Shown: positions 36,254-46,674, counted from the stretch's first letter. The stretch: DNA of 64,000 nucleotides from Pseudoalteromonas prydzensis (GCF_001661495.1 NZ_BDDT01000005.1:248001-312000), one strand, 5' to 3'. Translations and numbers: made by a program. The notes: generated from the sequence alone by a model not told the origin.

Positions 36254-37204
36254 ATGACTGAAAAAGTGACACAAAAATCTCAACTTATCCGTATTGCTAC
36301 ACGTAAAAGTGCCTTAGCATTATGGCAAGCTGAATTTGTAAAAGCACAACTTGAGCATTTCCATGCTGACCTTACTGTTGAGTTAGTGCCTATGTCTACC
36401 CAAGGCGATATTATTCTCGATACACCTTTAGCAAAAATTGGTGGCAAAGGACTGTTTGTTAAAGAGCTTGAACAAGCCATGCTAGATGGCCGTGCTGATA
36501 TTGCCGTGCATTCGATGAAAGATGTACCGGTAGATTTCCCACAAGGTTTAGCATTACACACTATTTGTGAGCGTGAAGATCCACGCGACGCGTTTGTATC
36601 AAATAGCTTTGATAACATTGCACAGTTACCACAAGGTGCTATTGTTGGTACATCTAGTTTACGCCGTCAGTGCCAAATACGCGCATTGCGACCTGATTTA
36701 GAAATTCGTGATTTACGTGGTAATGTGAATACTCGTTTAGCTAAGCTTGATGATGGCCAATATGATGCGGTTATTTTAGCCGCCGCTGGGTTAATTCGTT
36801 TAGAAATGCATGACCGTATTAAAGCTTTTATTGAGCCTGAGCAATCACTACCAGCCAATGGCCAAGGTGCAGTCGGTATTGAATGCCGTATTGATGATGA
36901 AGTAACCAAAGCGCTACTTGCACCACTGGAGCACAATGAAACACGCATTCGGGTAAATGCAGAGCGTGCCATGAATCGCCGTTTAGAAGGCGGTTGCCAA
37001 GTACCCATTGGCGCTTATGCTTTAGTTGATGGCGAACAAGTGCATTTACGCGGCTTAGTTGGTGCGATTGATGGCAGCGAAATATTACGCGCAGAAATCA
37101 GTGGTAAGGCAATTGATGCAGAACAACTGGGTGTACAACTGGCCGAGCAATTACTTGCATTAGGCGCAGATAAAATTTTAGCAGACGTATATAGAGACGC
37201 ATAA
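36254..37204 (+). CDS. hemC: Porphobilinogen deaminase
   Basis: A 316-residue enzyme that polymerises four porphobilinogens to hydroxymethylbilane. [13 protein letters not shown] at the N-terminus, [27 protein letters not shown] and the dipyrromethane-cofactor cysteine in [10 protein letters not shown] are all present. It is first of the heme group hemC-hemDX-hemY: its TAA is directly followed by the hemD ATG. It sits downstream of cyaY, as in related genomes. Confidence 0.97.
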   Translation: MTEKVTQKSQLIRIATRKSALALWQAEFVKAQLEHFHADLTVELVPMSTQGDIILDTPLAKIGGKGLFVKELEQAMLDGRADIAVHSMKDVPVDFPQGLALHTICEREDPRDAFVSNSFDNIAQLPQGAIVGTSSLRRQCQIRALRPDLEIRDLRGNVNTRLAKLDDGQYDAVILAAAGLIRLEMHDRIKAFIEPEQSLPANGQGAVGIECRIDDEVTKALLAPLEHNETRIRVNAERAMNRRLEGGCQVPIGAYALVDGEQVHLRGLVGAIDGSEILRAEISGKAIDAEQLGVQLAEQLLALGADKILADVYRDA

Positions 37205-39070
37205 ATGTCACAGATCCTGATAACTCGCCCACATGGAAAAGGCGCTGACCTTGCGCAGCAACTGTCGCAGGAGGGTTATCAGGCGACCTTATTTCCGGTT
37301 TTAAAGATTGATTATTTCACTCCAAGCAACACCCAGCTCAGCCCCTTATTGAATGCCGATAAAATTATTTTTATCTCTCAAGATGCTGTTAATGCGCTGC
37401 TGAGCCTTAAGCCGGATATAAATACCAAAGCACAGTTTTATGCCGTTGGTGAACAAACCGCAGAAGCCATTTGGCAGGCGTTTGGCGTACGTGCCGCGGT
37501 CCCGAAGCAACATGATTCAGAAGGGTTGTTAGCGCTTAAGTCATTACAGCAGATTGATGGGCAGAATATTGTTTTAGTGAAAGGCAAAGACGGCCGCCCT
37601 ACTATTGCAAAGACTCTCAAGCAGCGTGGTGCATTTTTAAATAATTTAGTGGTTTATCAACGTAGCCCTGTTGAGGGGAATTCAACTGACTGGCTAGACC
37701 ACTGGCAAAGCATTGATGTTAAAGGTATAGTCATAACAAGTAATGCGGCCGTTGATGCGATTTTTCGCCAGCTCAGCGTACAGCAACTAGAATGGTTAAG
37801 ACACTGTCAGTTTTATGTTGCCAGTGCTCGCATTAGCGAACACCTTGCGGCGCAGCAGATTGACTCGGCAAATATACACATTGCCGCGGGTGCAAGTGAT
37901 AGCGCAATGTTTACTTGTATCAGCGAAGGTACCCTTATGAGTGAAGATAAACAGCCAACATCTCAGCCTGCTGACACAAAGGCAGCACAAAGCAGTACAA
38001 CCAAAGTGAATGCTAAGGTTGCAGACTCTCCTTCGGCAACAAAAAAAGACTTTGCTATGAATCAAAAAACAAACCCAACTAACAAACAAAAAGTAAGTAA
38101 AACTGGCAGCTTAGCATTATTAATTTCGTTGATTGTGGCATCTGGTGTGGGTTATCAGTTTTATCAAAAATTAAATACGCAGCAGCAAGCCAATCAATTG
38201 ATCAATCAGCTATCAGCTGACAATCAACTACTTAGTAAGGAATTACAAGCCGTTAAAGTTGCTCAGCAAACCTTGCAACAAGCGTTGTTTAATAGCGAGC
38301 AAAAAGTGACCGCAGCTTTAGCTGCAAGCAAAACTGAAACACAGCAGCAATTAGAAAGCGCGTTACAGCGAGCAGAGCAACAAGCGTATAGCCTTAACCC
38401 ACAAGAAGTAACCAGCTTGCAGCGTATGGCTGAGTTTAAATTGTGGGCTGAAAAAGATTACCAAGGTGCAACGGCCGTACTAACTCGCTTAGATACGTTA
38501 CTTGCCGAACATCCGGGCACGGGCGCTATTCGCCAAGCGATACACCAAGACTTGCAAGCACTTAGCACCGTTGAACCCGTTGCGATAGAAGCAATTTATT
38601 TACAGTTACATGGCCTGCTAGGACAAATCGATAAACTTGTTTTTAATGCTGTAGCATTACCACAAGAAGTGGAGCAAGAAGATCAGCATGCATTGAGTGA
38701 AAACGTCAGTGATTGGCAGCAAAACTTAGCTAATTCTTGGCAGCAATTTAAAGATAACTTTATTAAAATTCGTCAGCGTGAAGATATTGCTATAGAACCA
38801 TTATTGACAGAGCAAGAGCGTCACTTAATTCAACAACGATTGAGCTTATATTTAGCACAAGCGCAGGATGCACTGTTGACGAAACAAGCCAGCGTTTATT
38901 TTACGGCACTGAGCCAGGCTGAAGTATTAGTAAAAGATTATTTTAAACACGATGATGCGCTAACTAAAAGTACGCTTAAAGCACTGCAGGAGCTGAGCAA
39001 GGAACAATTAAACTTTAGCCCATCTATCACCTTGCAAAGTACTGAGCAGGTCAAGGAGTGGGCAAAATGA
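37205..39070 (+). CDS. hemDX: Fused uroporphyrinogen-III synthase HemD / HemX membrane protein
   Basis: A 621-residue fusion. Residues 1-about 240 are HemD (ILITRPHGKGADLAQQL, VLVKGKDGRPTIAKTLKQRG, IVITSNAAVDAIF), which cyclises hydroxymethylbilane to uroporphyrinogen III. From about 245 the protein is HemX-like: a polar, Ala/Thr/Ser-rich stretch, one transmembrane helix (about 302-320), a coiled coil (about 325-400) and a helical domain. In E. coli hemD and hemX are separate genes. Here there is no stop between them, but GAAGG lies 7 bp before Met245, so HemX could also be made alone. The fusion has been reported under this name in other gammaproteobacteria. HemX function is unclear despite its place in the operon. 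Confidence 0.93.
   Translation: MSQILITRPHGKGADLAQQLSQEGYQATLFPVLKIDYFTPSNTQLSPLLNADKIIFISQDAVNALLSLKPDINTKAQFYAVGEQTAEAIWQAFGVRAAVPKQHDSEGLLALKSLQQIDGQNIVLVKGKDGRPTIAKTLKQRGAFLNNLVVYQRSPVEGNSTDWLDHWQSIDVKGIVITSNAAVDAIFRQLSVQQLEWLRHCQFYVASARISEHLAAQQIDSANIHIAAGASDSAMFTCISEGTLMSEDKQPTSQPADTKAAQSSTTKVNAKVADSPSATKKDFAMNQKTNPTNKQKVSKTGSLALLISLIVASGVGYQFYQKLNTQQQANQLINQLSADNQLLSKELQAVKVAQQTLQQALFNSEQKVTAALAASKTETQQQLESALQRAEQQAYSLNPQEVTSLQRMAEFKLWAEKDYQGATAVLTRLDTLLAEHPGTGAIRQAIHQDLQALSTVEPVAIEAIYLQLHGLLGQIDKLVFNAVALPQEVEQEDQHALSENVSDWQQNLANSWQQFKDNFIKIRQREDIAIEPLLTEQERHLIQQRLSLYLAQAQDALLTKQASVYFTALSQAEVLVKDYFKHDDALTKSTLKALQELSKEQLNFSPSITLQSTEQVKEWAK
37925..37939 (+). promoter_or_regulatory. Internal ribosome binding site and ATG at the HemD-HemX junction
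   Basis: GAAGG at 37925-37929, then 7 nt, then ATG 37937-37939 (Met245, MSEDKQ). This is where a free HemX would begin. Confidence 0.5.
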
Positions 39071-40176
39071 TCCGCTTAATATTAGTTATTTTAGCTATTG
39101 CAGTTTTACTTGCTGTATCACCTATGTTGATAGGTGAAGTGGGTTATGTATTAATCTCGTTTAATCAAACCACTATTGAAGGATCGATCGTCGCATTTTG
39201 CGCGACCATTTTGGTTTTCGCGCTCGGTTTATATTTAACTTATAAACTTATTCGCTATATATGGTCTATGTACAGCAATACTCGTCATCGTTTTTTCGCT
39301 CGCAGTGAGGAGCGTAAACAAGCCGCGATAGAGCAAGGTGTTTGGAGCTTAGTAAATAGCGACTATGAACAGCTTGAACTGGCGCTTGCCAATAACAGTG
39401 TGGCAGAGCCTTGGCAGGATCTACGTCATGCGATGCTTGCTAAAGCAGCGCTACAAAATAATGATGCCAGCAAAGCAATCGAACAGTTAGATAAAATTAG
39501 TCCAGACAATCAGCTTAAAGCTGTCAAGTTATGGCTTGCCAGTGGTGACAGCAGTACTGTAACAGGTGAATTGAAAGCCTTGGCAGAAGCTAAAAAAGCC
39601 ACCGCCTTGGAACTAAAACTGTATGCCGAAGTACTTGTACAACAGCAAAAGTGGGCTGCGCTTGAGCAGTTTATGCCGCGTTTACTGAGTAAAAAAGCGT
39701 TAACTGACAGCCAGTGGTCGATATTATTAACCAGCTATTTTATGGCACAACCAGAATCGCAATTAACCGATAAGTATCAGCAACTATCTAAAAACCTAAA
39801 AGTTAAAGCGCATAGCTGTTACTTAGCTGCGATGGCAAAAGCAGGGCGCCTAAATGAAATAGAGCTAAGCTTATTAAAAATGCTGAAAAAACCAGAGCAG
39901 CACAACGAGCTTGCTCAGGTTTTAAAAGTATCAGCGCCTGGGGATGCACTTAAATTACAAGCAAGTTTACAAGATGCATTGAAGAAAGACCCAGACAATC
40001 AAGCATTGTTACTCGCGCTTGCTTGTCTGGCGAATGCTCATGGTGAATACGATCTCGCTGCGCGGGTATTTGATAAAGCGTTAACTCGAGAAAATAGCAA
40101 AGCATATTTGGCCCAAGCCCAGCTTAGTTATAGTAAAAGCGCACAACCACAAAAAGCACTCGATCTATATTTGTAA
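39067..40176 (+). CDS. hemY: HemY TPR membrane protein
   Basis: A 369-residue protein with two N-terminal transmembrane helices (about 1-20 and 38-62) and a TPR-rich domain that ends at the C-terminus (ALACLANAHGEYDLAARVFDKAL). It corresponds to E. coli HemY, of the HemY_N family, not the protoporphyrinogen oxidase of the same symbol. ATG 39067 overlaps the hemDX stop as ATGA and was preferred to a GTG three codons upstream. It completes hemC-hemDX-hemY. A scaffold for late heme enzymes is a reasonable inference. Confidence 0.93.
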   Translation: MIRLILVILAIAVLLAVSPMLIGEVGYVLISFNQTTIEGSIVAFCATILVFALGLYLTYKLIRYIWSMYSNTRHRFFARSEERKQAAIEQGVWSLVNSDYEQLELALANNSVAEPWQDLRHAMLAKAALQNNDASKAIEQLDKISPDNQLKAVKLWLASGDSSTVTGELKALAEAKKATALELKLYAEVLVQQQKWAALEQFMPRLLSKKALTDSQWSILLTSYFMAQPESQLTDKYQQLSKNLKVKAHSCYLAAMAKAGRLNEIELSLLKMLKKPEQHNELAQVLKVSAPGDALKLQASLQDALKKDPDNQALLLALACLANAHGEYDLAARVFDKALTRENSKAYLAQAQLSYSKSAQPQKALDLYL

Positions 40177-40216
40177 GGCGTAGTGTTATCCATACCAGCA
40201 AGGGAGCGTCAGAGCA

Positions 40217-42913
40217 TTGAAAAATATATTTACTCTGACGTTTAGTCTTGCTTTTACTTATTTTATTACCGGCTTCTTTAGTAACTCCTTACTGGCAATC
40301 GATGGTTATGCGGTTGCTTCTTGGCCGCCGTCAGGTATTGCACTGGCTGGTTTTTTATTGTGTGGGCGACGTGCTTTTTTAGGTATTTTACTGGGGGCAC
40401 TGCTTACTAATTTAATTCATCTCGACCGCGTTGTAGACATTTTACATTGGCAAGTGTTCTTACAAGCCTTACTGGTTTCACTAGCTGCAATATTACAGGC
40501 TTGGCTAGGTTGTTTTATTATAATTAGAATAATCAAAGCGCCATTAGATTTATCTTCTTTAAAGCACAGTGTGCAAAGCTTAATCATTGCCGGGCCTGTT
40601 TGCTGTGTTACAGCAGCTGCTATTGGCACTAGTTTATTAGTCTTTAATAATGTAATTCCTGTGCATGTTGCCTTTGATAACTTTGTCGCGTGGTGGATTG
40701 GTGACAGTATTGGGGTGTTAATATTTACGCCATTAATACTCGCCGCGTTTAATTACGCGCAGATGCGTCACCGTTTACAAGTTATTTTACCGGCGATACT
40801 TATTTATATAGTGATCAGTATCAGCTTTTATGCGGCAGCCAGCGTTAAAAGAGATAAAGATATTCAAAAGCAGGAAGCGAAGGTTGCAGAAGTGCAGTCA
40901 GAAATAAACCATAAATTAGATGAGATTACCGGGCACTTAGCATTACTTTCAACTTTCTTTGCCAGTAGTGATGGAGTAAGTAATGATGAATTTGAGCGTT
41001 TTACTTCAAAACAGCTGGATTACAGTAATGAAATTCTCGCCTTTGAATGGGTGCCTTACGTACCTGCAGGGCAAAGTCGTGATTATCAACAGAGCGTTCG
41101 CCAGCAGCAAGCTGAGCAAAGTAAGTTTTACATTAAAGAGCAATCTTCAGCAGGACACTGGCAGCCCGTTAGTGAGCGAGATGTTTATTACCCAGTGCAA
41201 TACACCTATCCAATTATAGGTAATGAAGAGATTATTGGTTTTGATTTAGCGTCGAGCAGTCAGCGCCGCAGCGCATTAATGTTGTCAAAATCATTGAATG
41301 AATTAGTGGTTACTGAGCCGATTAAGCTATTACAGAATAAAACGCGCGAGCAGGGCGTGTTGTTTATCAGCCCAGTATATAATGATTTAAATACACAAGT
41401 TGATTTTAGAGGTTTTGTGGTCGCGGTGGTGAGTTTTGCACGTTTAGCAAACACCTTACAAATAAATCATCACAGTCAAATAAGTGCACATTTTTATGAT
41501 GTCACTGATGCGCAAAATAGATTATTAATTTATCGCACTGATCGTACTGATATTGAACTGTTACGAGAATACCAATTAGAGCTTGGTGAGCGAATTTGGC
41601 AAATACAATTACTTGAGCCAAAAACAAAAACGTCATGGATAATGTACTGGTTTGCGCAAATACTAGGAATGTTATTTGTTTGGTTACTGATCACTTTCTT
41701 AATTTCAGTAACAGGCACTAATATTCAAGTGAGGGAGCAAGTGGCTCAACAAACTCGCGTTTTACGGCAAGAAAAACAAAAAGCAGATGAAGCCAGTCAG
41801 ATCAAAAGCCAGTTTTTAGCCAATATGAGTCACGAAGTACGCACGCCAATAAATGGTATTAAAGGGTTGCATTATTTAGCATTGCAGCAGCAAGACTGGC
41901 AACAAGCACGTCGTTATATAGAACAGGCCGATGGCGCACTAAGCGTGTTGCTACGGGTATTAAATGATGTGCTGGATTTTTCAAAGATGGAAGCAGGTAA
42001 GCTAGATCTAATGCAAGAATCCATTGCATTAGATAAGTTAATTGATGAGTTAATTAATTTAGTGCAATTTGAGGCCGATCTAAAGTCGCTGCAATTGAAA
42101 TTAGAGATCGACAGTGATACTGATCTGCAACTAGATTGTGATCCCATCCGGTTAAAGCAAGTGCTGCTTAACTTATTAAATAATGCGATTAAATTTACCA
42201 CTGCGGGGGCTATTACATTAAAAGTGTGGCAACAAGGCGACAGCATCTACTTTAGTGTCAGTGACACTGGTATTGGTATTAGCCAAACGGCGCAACAGCA
42301 GCTCTTTCAACCTTTTGCTCAAGCTGATAGCTCAACCTCGCGACAGTTTGGTGGCACTGGACTAGGGTTAAGTATTTGCAAAAAGCTGGTTGAATTAATG
42401 GGCGGGACGATTAGCTTAGCTAGCGAAGAAGGGCAGGGCTCAACGTTTACCTTTACTTTACCGCTCAATTCACCGTTGGTTAAAGCAGAGCAATTAGAGC
42501 CGCAATTTAATGATATTGATACAAGCAACTTATCTTTTGCTGCATTTAAAATATTATTAGTCGAAGATAACCCGCTAAACCAACATGTTGCTACTGCGAT
42601 ATTAAAAACCAAAGGTTGTATTGCTGATGTGGCCAGTGATGGTTTTGAGGCAATAGAGAAAGTCTCTGAAACACGTTATGATTTAGTGCTAATGGATATT
42701 CAAATGCCGAATATGGATGGCTTGCAAGCAACCAAAGTGATCCGTTATGAATTATTTATGCATCAGTTGCCTATTATTGCTTTGTCTGCAAATGCCCATG
42801 ATGACGACGTTAAAAAAGCGCTCGCGGTTGGTATGGACGGTTACTTAACAAAACCAATCGATGCAGAAAAGCTATTTAAAACCGTGTGGCACTACTTACA
42901 TAAAGATGTTTAA
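40217..42913 (+). CDS. MASE1-CHASE hybrid sensor histidine kinase
   Basis: An 898-residue inner-membrane hybrid kinase. Order: MASE1 (about 1-215, eight or so helices, with [14 protein letters not shown]); CHASE (about 225-465, [15 protein letters not shown]); TM (about 478-500); HisKA with His539 (SHEVRTP); HATPase_c ([22 protein letters not shown]); and one receiver with Asp827 (VLMDIQMP) and TKP. MASE1 plus CHASE normally means sensing in the membrane and periplasm. The start is TTG 40217, with AGGGAG 10 bp upstream and no in-frame ATG nearby. It lies 40 bp after hemY but probably forms its own unit. No output domain or partner is adjacent. Confidence 0.92.
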   Translation: MKNIFTLTFSLAFTYFITGFFSNSLLAIDGYAVASWPPSGIALAGFLLCGRRAFLGILLGALLTNLIHLDRVVDILHWQVFLQALLVSLAAILQAWLGCFIIIRIIKAPLDLSSLKHSVQSLIIAGPVCCVTAAAIGTSLLVFNNVIPVHVAFDNFVAWWIGDSIGVLIFTPLILAAFNYAQMRHRLQVILPAILIYIVISISFYAAASVKRDKDIQKQEAKVAEVQSEINHKLDEITGHLALLSTFFASSDGVSNDEFERFTSKQLDYSNEILAFEWVPYVPAGQSRDYQQSVRQQQAEQSKFYIKEQSSAGHWQPVSERDVYYPVQYTYPIIGNEEIIGFDLASSSQRRSALMLSKSLNELVVTEPIKLLQNKTREQGVLFISPVYNDLNTQVDFRGFVVAVVSFARLANTLQINHHSQISAHFYDVTDAQNRLLIYRTDRTDIELLREYQLELGERIWQIQLLEPKTKTSWIMYWFAQILGMLFVWLLITFLISVTGTNIQVREQVAQQTRVLRQEKQKADEASQIKSQFLANMSHEVRTPINGIKGLHYLALQQQDWQQARRYIEQADGALSVLLRVLNDVLDFSKMEAGKLDLMQESIALDKLIDELINLVQFEADLKSLQLKLEIDSDTDLQLDCDPIRLKQVLLNLLNNAIKFTTAGAITLKVWQQGDSIYFSVSDTGIGISQTAQQQLFQPFAQADSSTSRQFGGTGLGLSICKKLVELMGGTISLASEEGQGSTFTFTLPLNSPLVKAEQLEPQFNDIDTSNLSFAAFKILLVEDNPLNQHVATAILKTKGCIADVASDGFEAIEKVSETRYDLVLMDIQMPNMDGLQATKVIRYELFMHQLPIIALSANAHDDDVKKALAVGMDGYLTKPIDAEKLFKTVWHYLHKDV

Positions 42914-43063
42914 CGCCATCGTTCACTTCGTAAATTACTGTTTTGTGTTTTTATTGTTATAGGCTGACATATGACCTCAATAATACGCACAAAATCATCT
43001 AAACTTGAATTACCGATTTAAGTGCGTATCATCCGCGCAAATTAACTGAACTGAGTGCTAATT

Positions 43064-44065
43064 ATGATCAATAAAAAACTCCCTTTGCTAGATATCCATC
43101 GCCACCTTGACGGTAACGTTCGCGCACAAACGATTCTTGATTTAGGTCGTCAGTTCAATATCCAACTGCCTGCTGACAATGTTGCAGCACTAATCCCCCA
43201 TGTACAAGTTATTGATCCTGAACCCAATCTAATGGCTTTTTTACAGAAACTTGATTGGGGCGTTGCTGTATTGGGTGACTACGATGCATGTCGTCGTATC
43301 GCGATTGAAAATATCGAAGATGCCCAAGCGCAAGGCTTAGATTATGTTGAGCTGCGCTTTAGTCCTTATTATATGGCGCAAAGCCAAGGTTTACATCCAC
43401 AAGGTGTGGTTGAAGCGGTAGTTGATGGTATTAAAAGTGCCACGCAAAATAGCACTCTAAAAGCGAACTTAATAGGTATTATGTCGCGTACTTACGGCAC
43501 TAAAATTTGCCAACAAGAGCTTGATGCGTTACTTGCGTTTAAAAATGATTTAGTGGCGGTTGATTTAGCCGGTGATGAAATTGGTTTCCCAGGCGAGCTA
43601 TTTGTTGATCACTTCAAACAAGTGGCTGATGCTTATTTAGCGGCGACTATTCATGCTGGCGAAGCGCTTGGCGCGGCAAGCATTTGGCAAGCGATTAACG
43701 AGCTAGGTGCAGGACGTATTGGTCATGGTGTTAAGGCGATTGAAGATACAAAATTAATGGACTACTTACGTGATAACCGCATTGGTATTGAGTCGTGCTT
43801 AACCAGTAACGTGCAAACCAGCACCGTGGCAAGTTTAGACGTGCACCCACTGAAACAATTTTTAGACCATGGTATTTTGGCTTGTATTAATACTGATGAT
43901 CCTGCTGTCGAAGGTATTGAAATTGAGCATGAATACGCAATCGCAGCTCCAGCAGCAGGGCTAACTCAAGCCGATATGGAAAAAGCTCAAGCTAATGCAC
44001 TAGCAATAGCTTATTTGAGCGATACAGAAAAACAATCACTCAAGCAAGCTGCTGCCACACGATAA
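43064..44065 (+). CDS. add: Adenosine deaminase
   Basis: A 333-residue zinc enzyme converting adenosine or deoxyadenosine to inosine. The zinc and catalytic residues are in [18 protein letters not shown] (Glu acid-base), [10 protein letters not shown], and [19 protein letters not shown] is also conserved. The ATG at 43064 gives the same length as the E. coli enzyme; a GTG three codons upstream was not chosen. An 8-bp inverted repeat ATACGCAC / GTGCGTAT lies in the 150 bp upstream. A terminator follows. Confidence 0.97.
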   Translation: MINKKLPLLDIHRHLDGNVRAQTILDLGRQFNIQLPADNVAALIPHVQVIDPEPNLMAFLQKLDWGVAVLGDYDACRRIAIENIEDAQAQGLDYVELRFSPYYMAQSQGLHPQGVVEAVVDGIKSATQNSTLKANLIGIMSRTYGTKICQQELDALLAFKNDLVAVDLAGDEIGFPGELFVDHFKQVADAYLAATIHAGEALGAASIWQAINELGAGRIGHGVKAIEDTKLMDYLRDNRIGIESCLTSNVQTSTVASLDVHPLKQFLDHGILACINTDDPAVEGIEIEHEYAIAAPAAGLTQADMEKAQANALAIAYLSDTEKQSLKQAAATR

Positions 44066-44075
44066 AAAGGCAGTT

Positions 44076-44105
44076 AGGCGCATTTATGCGCCTCTGGTTT
44101 TTATT
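44076..44105. terminator. Terminator between add and the CBS gene
   Basis: Stem AGGCGCA / TGCGCCT with TTTA loop, followed on the plus strand by CTGGTTTTTATT. Read on the minus strand it is followed by CTGCCTTTTTATC, so it may serve both convergent genes. It overlaps the CBS stop codon. Confidence 0.75.
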
Positions 44106-44505
44106 GGCAACTTAGGTAGTTGTCATACATTGCTTTGAGAATATCACTGCGGCCAATCATGCCTATCACTGTGGTCCCTTCAACAACGGGGTAGTTTTTT
44201 GGCTTTCCCGTTTTCATTTGCTCTGCAAGCTCCAAGATGTTGGTGTCGGCATTGACGGTAACAACTGCTGTTTGCATCAGTTGTGCAACTTTCACTACAC
44301 CATCACAAAAATAGCTATTCTGCATTAATGGTTTTAGTAATTCCTGCTCAGAAATAAAACCCACTAAACATTTATTATCATCAAACACGGGAGCGCCCAG
44401 TAGTTTAAACTTTTGTAATTCTGCTATTGCTGTAGTCATTTCTGTTTCAGGGGTGATATGTGGCAGTTTACGCTGCATAAAATCTTTTACTTTGGTGTTC
44501 AACAT
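44101..44505 (-). CDS. Two-CBS-domain protein
   Basis: A 134-residue protein made almost entirely of two CBS motifs (a Bateman module): KVKDFMQRKLPHITPETEM...LGAPVFDDNKCLVGFISEQELL and VAQLMQTAVVTVNADTNILELAEQM...YPVVEGTTVIGMIGRSDILKAM. Such stand-alone modules bind adenosine nucleotides and regulate partner proteins. Its placement convergent with adenosine deaminase is suggestive but may be accidental. GGGGAG precedes the ATG. Confidence 0.92.
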   Translation of the reverse strand: MLNTKVKDFMQRKLPHITPETEMTTAIAELQKFKLLGAPVFDDNKCLVGFISEQELLKPLMQNSYFCDGVVKVAQLMQTAVVTVNADTNILELAEQMKTGKPKNYPVVEGTTVIGMIGRSDILKAMYDNYLSCQ

Positions 44506-44626
44506 TTGGGTCTCTCCCCGTTAATTACTTAACTATAAGTATGGTTAACGAATGAGTTTTTGTGAAATTGTTTATGCTGATTAGTTTGATAGTTAAAAAC
44601 AATCATAGCTTCTTTTAACAAGGACG

Positions 44627-45328
44627 TTACTCACCTGGCTTGGCCTGATATTTAGCCTCGATTAATGCCATATAATGGGCTAAGTTTTTTTCCGGGGTCG
44701 TTTCAAACTCGTTGCTAAGAGCGACAATGCTTTGAATGCGATCTAAGCGAAACTCGCGATAGTCACAGCGTAACTGACAATAAGCAATTAACGTCCACTT
44801 GGCACCCCAATACACAAGGCCTAAAGGGTCAGCAATACGATGGCTCGGTTGTTGGTTAGCGTCAAGGTAATCAAATTCAACGCTGGTTTTATTAGCAATT
44901 GCTTGGCGCAGTAATAAGGTGGTTGCTTGGTGACTTTTTCCATGATGGAAGCCTGATACTAAGTAAGGAAGCTGCTCTACTTGTTGCTTTAGTTGTTGTG
45001 GTAATACAGCATTTATTTTTGTGATAGCAGCTTGTGCCTTAGCTGCAAGTTGCGGATCGGTCCAAGCACTGACCATTTTGCTGCCCAGCAATAGTGCTTG
45101 TAACTCTTCTAAGGTAAACATCATTGGCGGTAGGTCATAATCGGCAATTAGATAGCCTGTGCCGGCCTCACCTTCAACAGGTACGCCTGAACTCTGTAAA
45201 TGCTGAATATCGCGATAAATTGTTCGCTGAGATACCTGTAATTTATTGGCAAGTTCGTTTGCGGTGATCGCAAAGCGGCGACTCTTAAGTATGTTAACTA
45301 ATTGAAATAGCCGCTCTGATTTATGCAC
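44627..45328 (-). CDS. YafY-type HTH/WYL transcriptional regulator
   Basis: A 233-residue regulator with an N-terminal HTH_11 domain (RLFQLVNILKSRRFAITANELANKLQVSQRTIYRDIQ) and a C-terminal WYL-type ligand-binding domain, with YREFRLDRI. The WYL tryptophan-tyrosine-leucine triad is modified here (KWTLIAYCQL). WYL regulators sense nucleic-acid-like or small ligands. It is 24 bp downstream of the small 108-residue gene, so the two likely form an operon and may regulate it. Confidence 0.9.
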   Translation of the reverse strand: MHKSERLFQLVNILKSRRFAITANELANKLQVSQRTIYRDIQHLQSSGVPVEGEAGTGYLIADYDLPPMMFTLEELQALLLGSKMVSAWTDPQLAAKAQAAITKINAVLPQQLKQQVEQLPYLVSGFHHGKSHQATTLLLRQAIANKTSVEFDYLDANQQPSHRIADPLGLVYWGAKWTLIAYCQLRCDYREFRLDRIQSIVALSNEFETTPEKNLAHYMALIEAKYQAKPGE

Positions 45329-45352
45329 TGCTTTTCGTCCCTTAAAATAAAG

Positions 45353-45679
45353 CTACTTGCTTTGCTGACAAGCGGTTTGGCTAAGTACTTCGTATTTAAC
45401 TAACTGCACACTTTGTTTTTCTATTAGTTTAGCAAACTGTTGGCAGGTTTCATTTTCAGAAAAAGCATCACTGACTCGCTTGGCATCTGCTGGCGTAGCA
45501 AAGTATATAACATCAATGTAATCTGAGGTATCTGGTTGTTTAGCAAGTGAGCGATAAAGCACACCCGGTTGTTGGTCGATAAAGTTTTGAAATGCGTTAT
45601 TAGCGATATGAAATTGCGCTAACTTAGCGTTAGTGTTGAGTTTAAAATTAACAACTTCAATTACGTTACTGGTCATCAT
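45353..45679 (-). CDS. Small ferredoxin-like alpha/beta-barrel protein, hypothetical
   Basis: A 108-residue soluble protein: VIEVVNFKLN, then FIDQQPGVLYRSLAK, then DYIDVIYFATPADAKRVSDAF. This beta-alpha-beta pattern with a long central helix resembles the Dabb/antibiotic-biosynthesis-monooxygenase-like alpha/beta barrel, a fold used for small-molecule binding or dimeric enzymes. No catalytic motif is recognised. AAGGAG precedes the ATG. The following WYL regulator on the same strand is probably a partner. Confidence 0.7.
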   Translation of the reverse strand: MMTSNVIEVVNFKLNTNAKLAQFHIANNAFQNFIDQQPGVLYRSLAKQPDTSDYIDVIYFATPADAKRVSDAFSENETCQQFAKLIEKQSVQLVKYEVLSQTACQQSK

Positions 45680-45752
45680 AGCTCTCCTTGTTTAAGAGGG
45701 CTTAGTAAATCATAGCAGGCTGTCAGGGAGTGTCAGTAATGCAATCGCAGCT

Positions 45753-46163
45753 TTAAGTTAATGTTTGCTGGGCAACTTCTTTACTGTATTTTTCAAAGTC
45801 TGAGAGGTGTTTATTAATCACGGCAATAATGATATCTAAATTTAAAGTTTGATAATCGTGCACGGCAATATTACGCAAACCAACCATTTTTTTAAGTGCT
45901 GTGGCGCTATCGGTAGAGATCAACCCAGCATTAGCAATTAACTCAAAGCTATTACGCGCTGATTGTGGAATGCCGAGTTTATGATACTTGATGAGTATAT
46001 TGGCGATATCAATGCATGCTTCACAGGCGCGTTGTAAGTTTAATACCACAGAATCTTGCTTGGTGTAGCTTTGTTTAAATTCAAGCTCAGTCGTAAATTC
46101 ATCATTAATACGGCCTAAGCAGCGCTTAATCGTCGAGAGCTTATTAATAATTACGTCTTGCAT
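45753..46163 (-). CDS. hepT: HepT-like (DUF86) RNase toxin
   Basis: A 136-residue HEPN-family protein. The HEPN RNase motif RX4HXY is intact as Arg97, His102, Tyr104 (RNIAVHDY). ATG 46163 was chosen because it starts one base after the MntA stop codon; the longer frame to 46277 overlaps mntA and is not needed. In Shewanella, HepT cleaves RNA and is neutralised by MntA, which adds AMP residues to the toxin. Intact catalytic residues suggest the pair is active. Confidence 0.9.
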   Translation of the reverse strand: MQDVIINKLSTIKRCLGRINDEFTTELEFKQSYTKQDSVVLNLQRACEACIDIANILIKYHKLGIPQSARNSFELIANAGLISTDSATALKKMVGLRNIAVHDYQTLNLDIIIAVINKHLSDFEKYSKEVAQQTLT

Positions 46164-46164
46164 G

Positions 46165-46557
46165 TTAGTTATACTCATTTTTGAAATCATTAATAATTTC
46201 TTGCCTGTCTTCTTGCAGACGGCCATACATACTATAGATTTGTGCCGCGTATGTAATGTCAAATACTGATTCACCAAATAACTTTTTACCAGTTGATATC
46301 ACTTGCATCTGCAACACGGTTGATGCTGAGTTTAAGTCAACGAGGTCAATATCACTATCTAGCTCTATAGCAAGTTGTTGAGCAATATTAAAGCGTAGGA
46401 CATTATCTAAAGGTTGGAGTGACATAATCGCGATATCAATATCACTATTGTTGTTGGCGGTCCCTTTACTATGAGAGCCAAATAAATAGATCAGCTTTAT
46501 GCCTTCAATATGTTTAAGTAAAAAGGTCACAATACGCTGTTCGATTGCTGAAGTCAT
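46165..46557 (-). CDS. mntA: MntA-like minimal nucleotidyltransferase antitoxin
   Basis: A 130-residue nucleotidyltransferase. The signature GSX10DXD is present exactly (Gly27, Ser28, then Asp39 and Asp41: GSHSKGTANNNSDID), with a later acidic SDIDLVDL. It precedes hepT with a one-base gap. MntA antitoxins AMPylate the HepT tyrosine and so block its RNase activity. The pair is isolated between the WYL module and fre-ubiD. It is probably an acquired accessory module, although base use looks like its neighbours. Confidence 0.92.
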   Translation of the reverse strand: MTSAIEQRIVTFLLKHIEGIKLIYLFGSHSKGTANNNSDIDIAIMSLQPLDNVLRFNIAQQLAIELDSDIDLVDLNSASTVLQMQVISTGKKLFGESVFDITYAAQIYSMYGRLQEDRQEIINDFKNEYN

Positions 46558-46632
46558 AAAACGGCACTGATTTTATTTATTAAGTTAATTGAGTATAACT
46601 TTAAAGGATAGGATTTGTATATTTAGTAAAAT

Positions 46633-46668
46633 CACTATAAAAAGCGCCACCAGGCGCTTTTTATAGTG
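46633..46668. terminator. Long-stem terminator between mntA and fre
   Basis: A perfect 16-bp stem CACTATAAAAAGCGCC / GGCGCTTTTTATAGTG with loop ACCA. On the minus strand it ends the fre transcript: the stem itself includes the T tract. It separates fre-ubiD from the toxin-antitoxin pair. Confidence 0.85.
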
Positions 46669-46674
46669 TGTATG

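Noticed and set aside
42982..43029. Inverted repeat ATACGCAC / GTGCGTAT upstream of add as a PurR site
   Set aside because: Arms are 31 bp apart and do not resemble the PurR palindrome. Noted only as a repeat.
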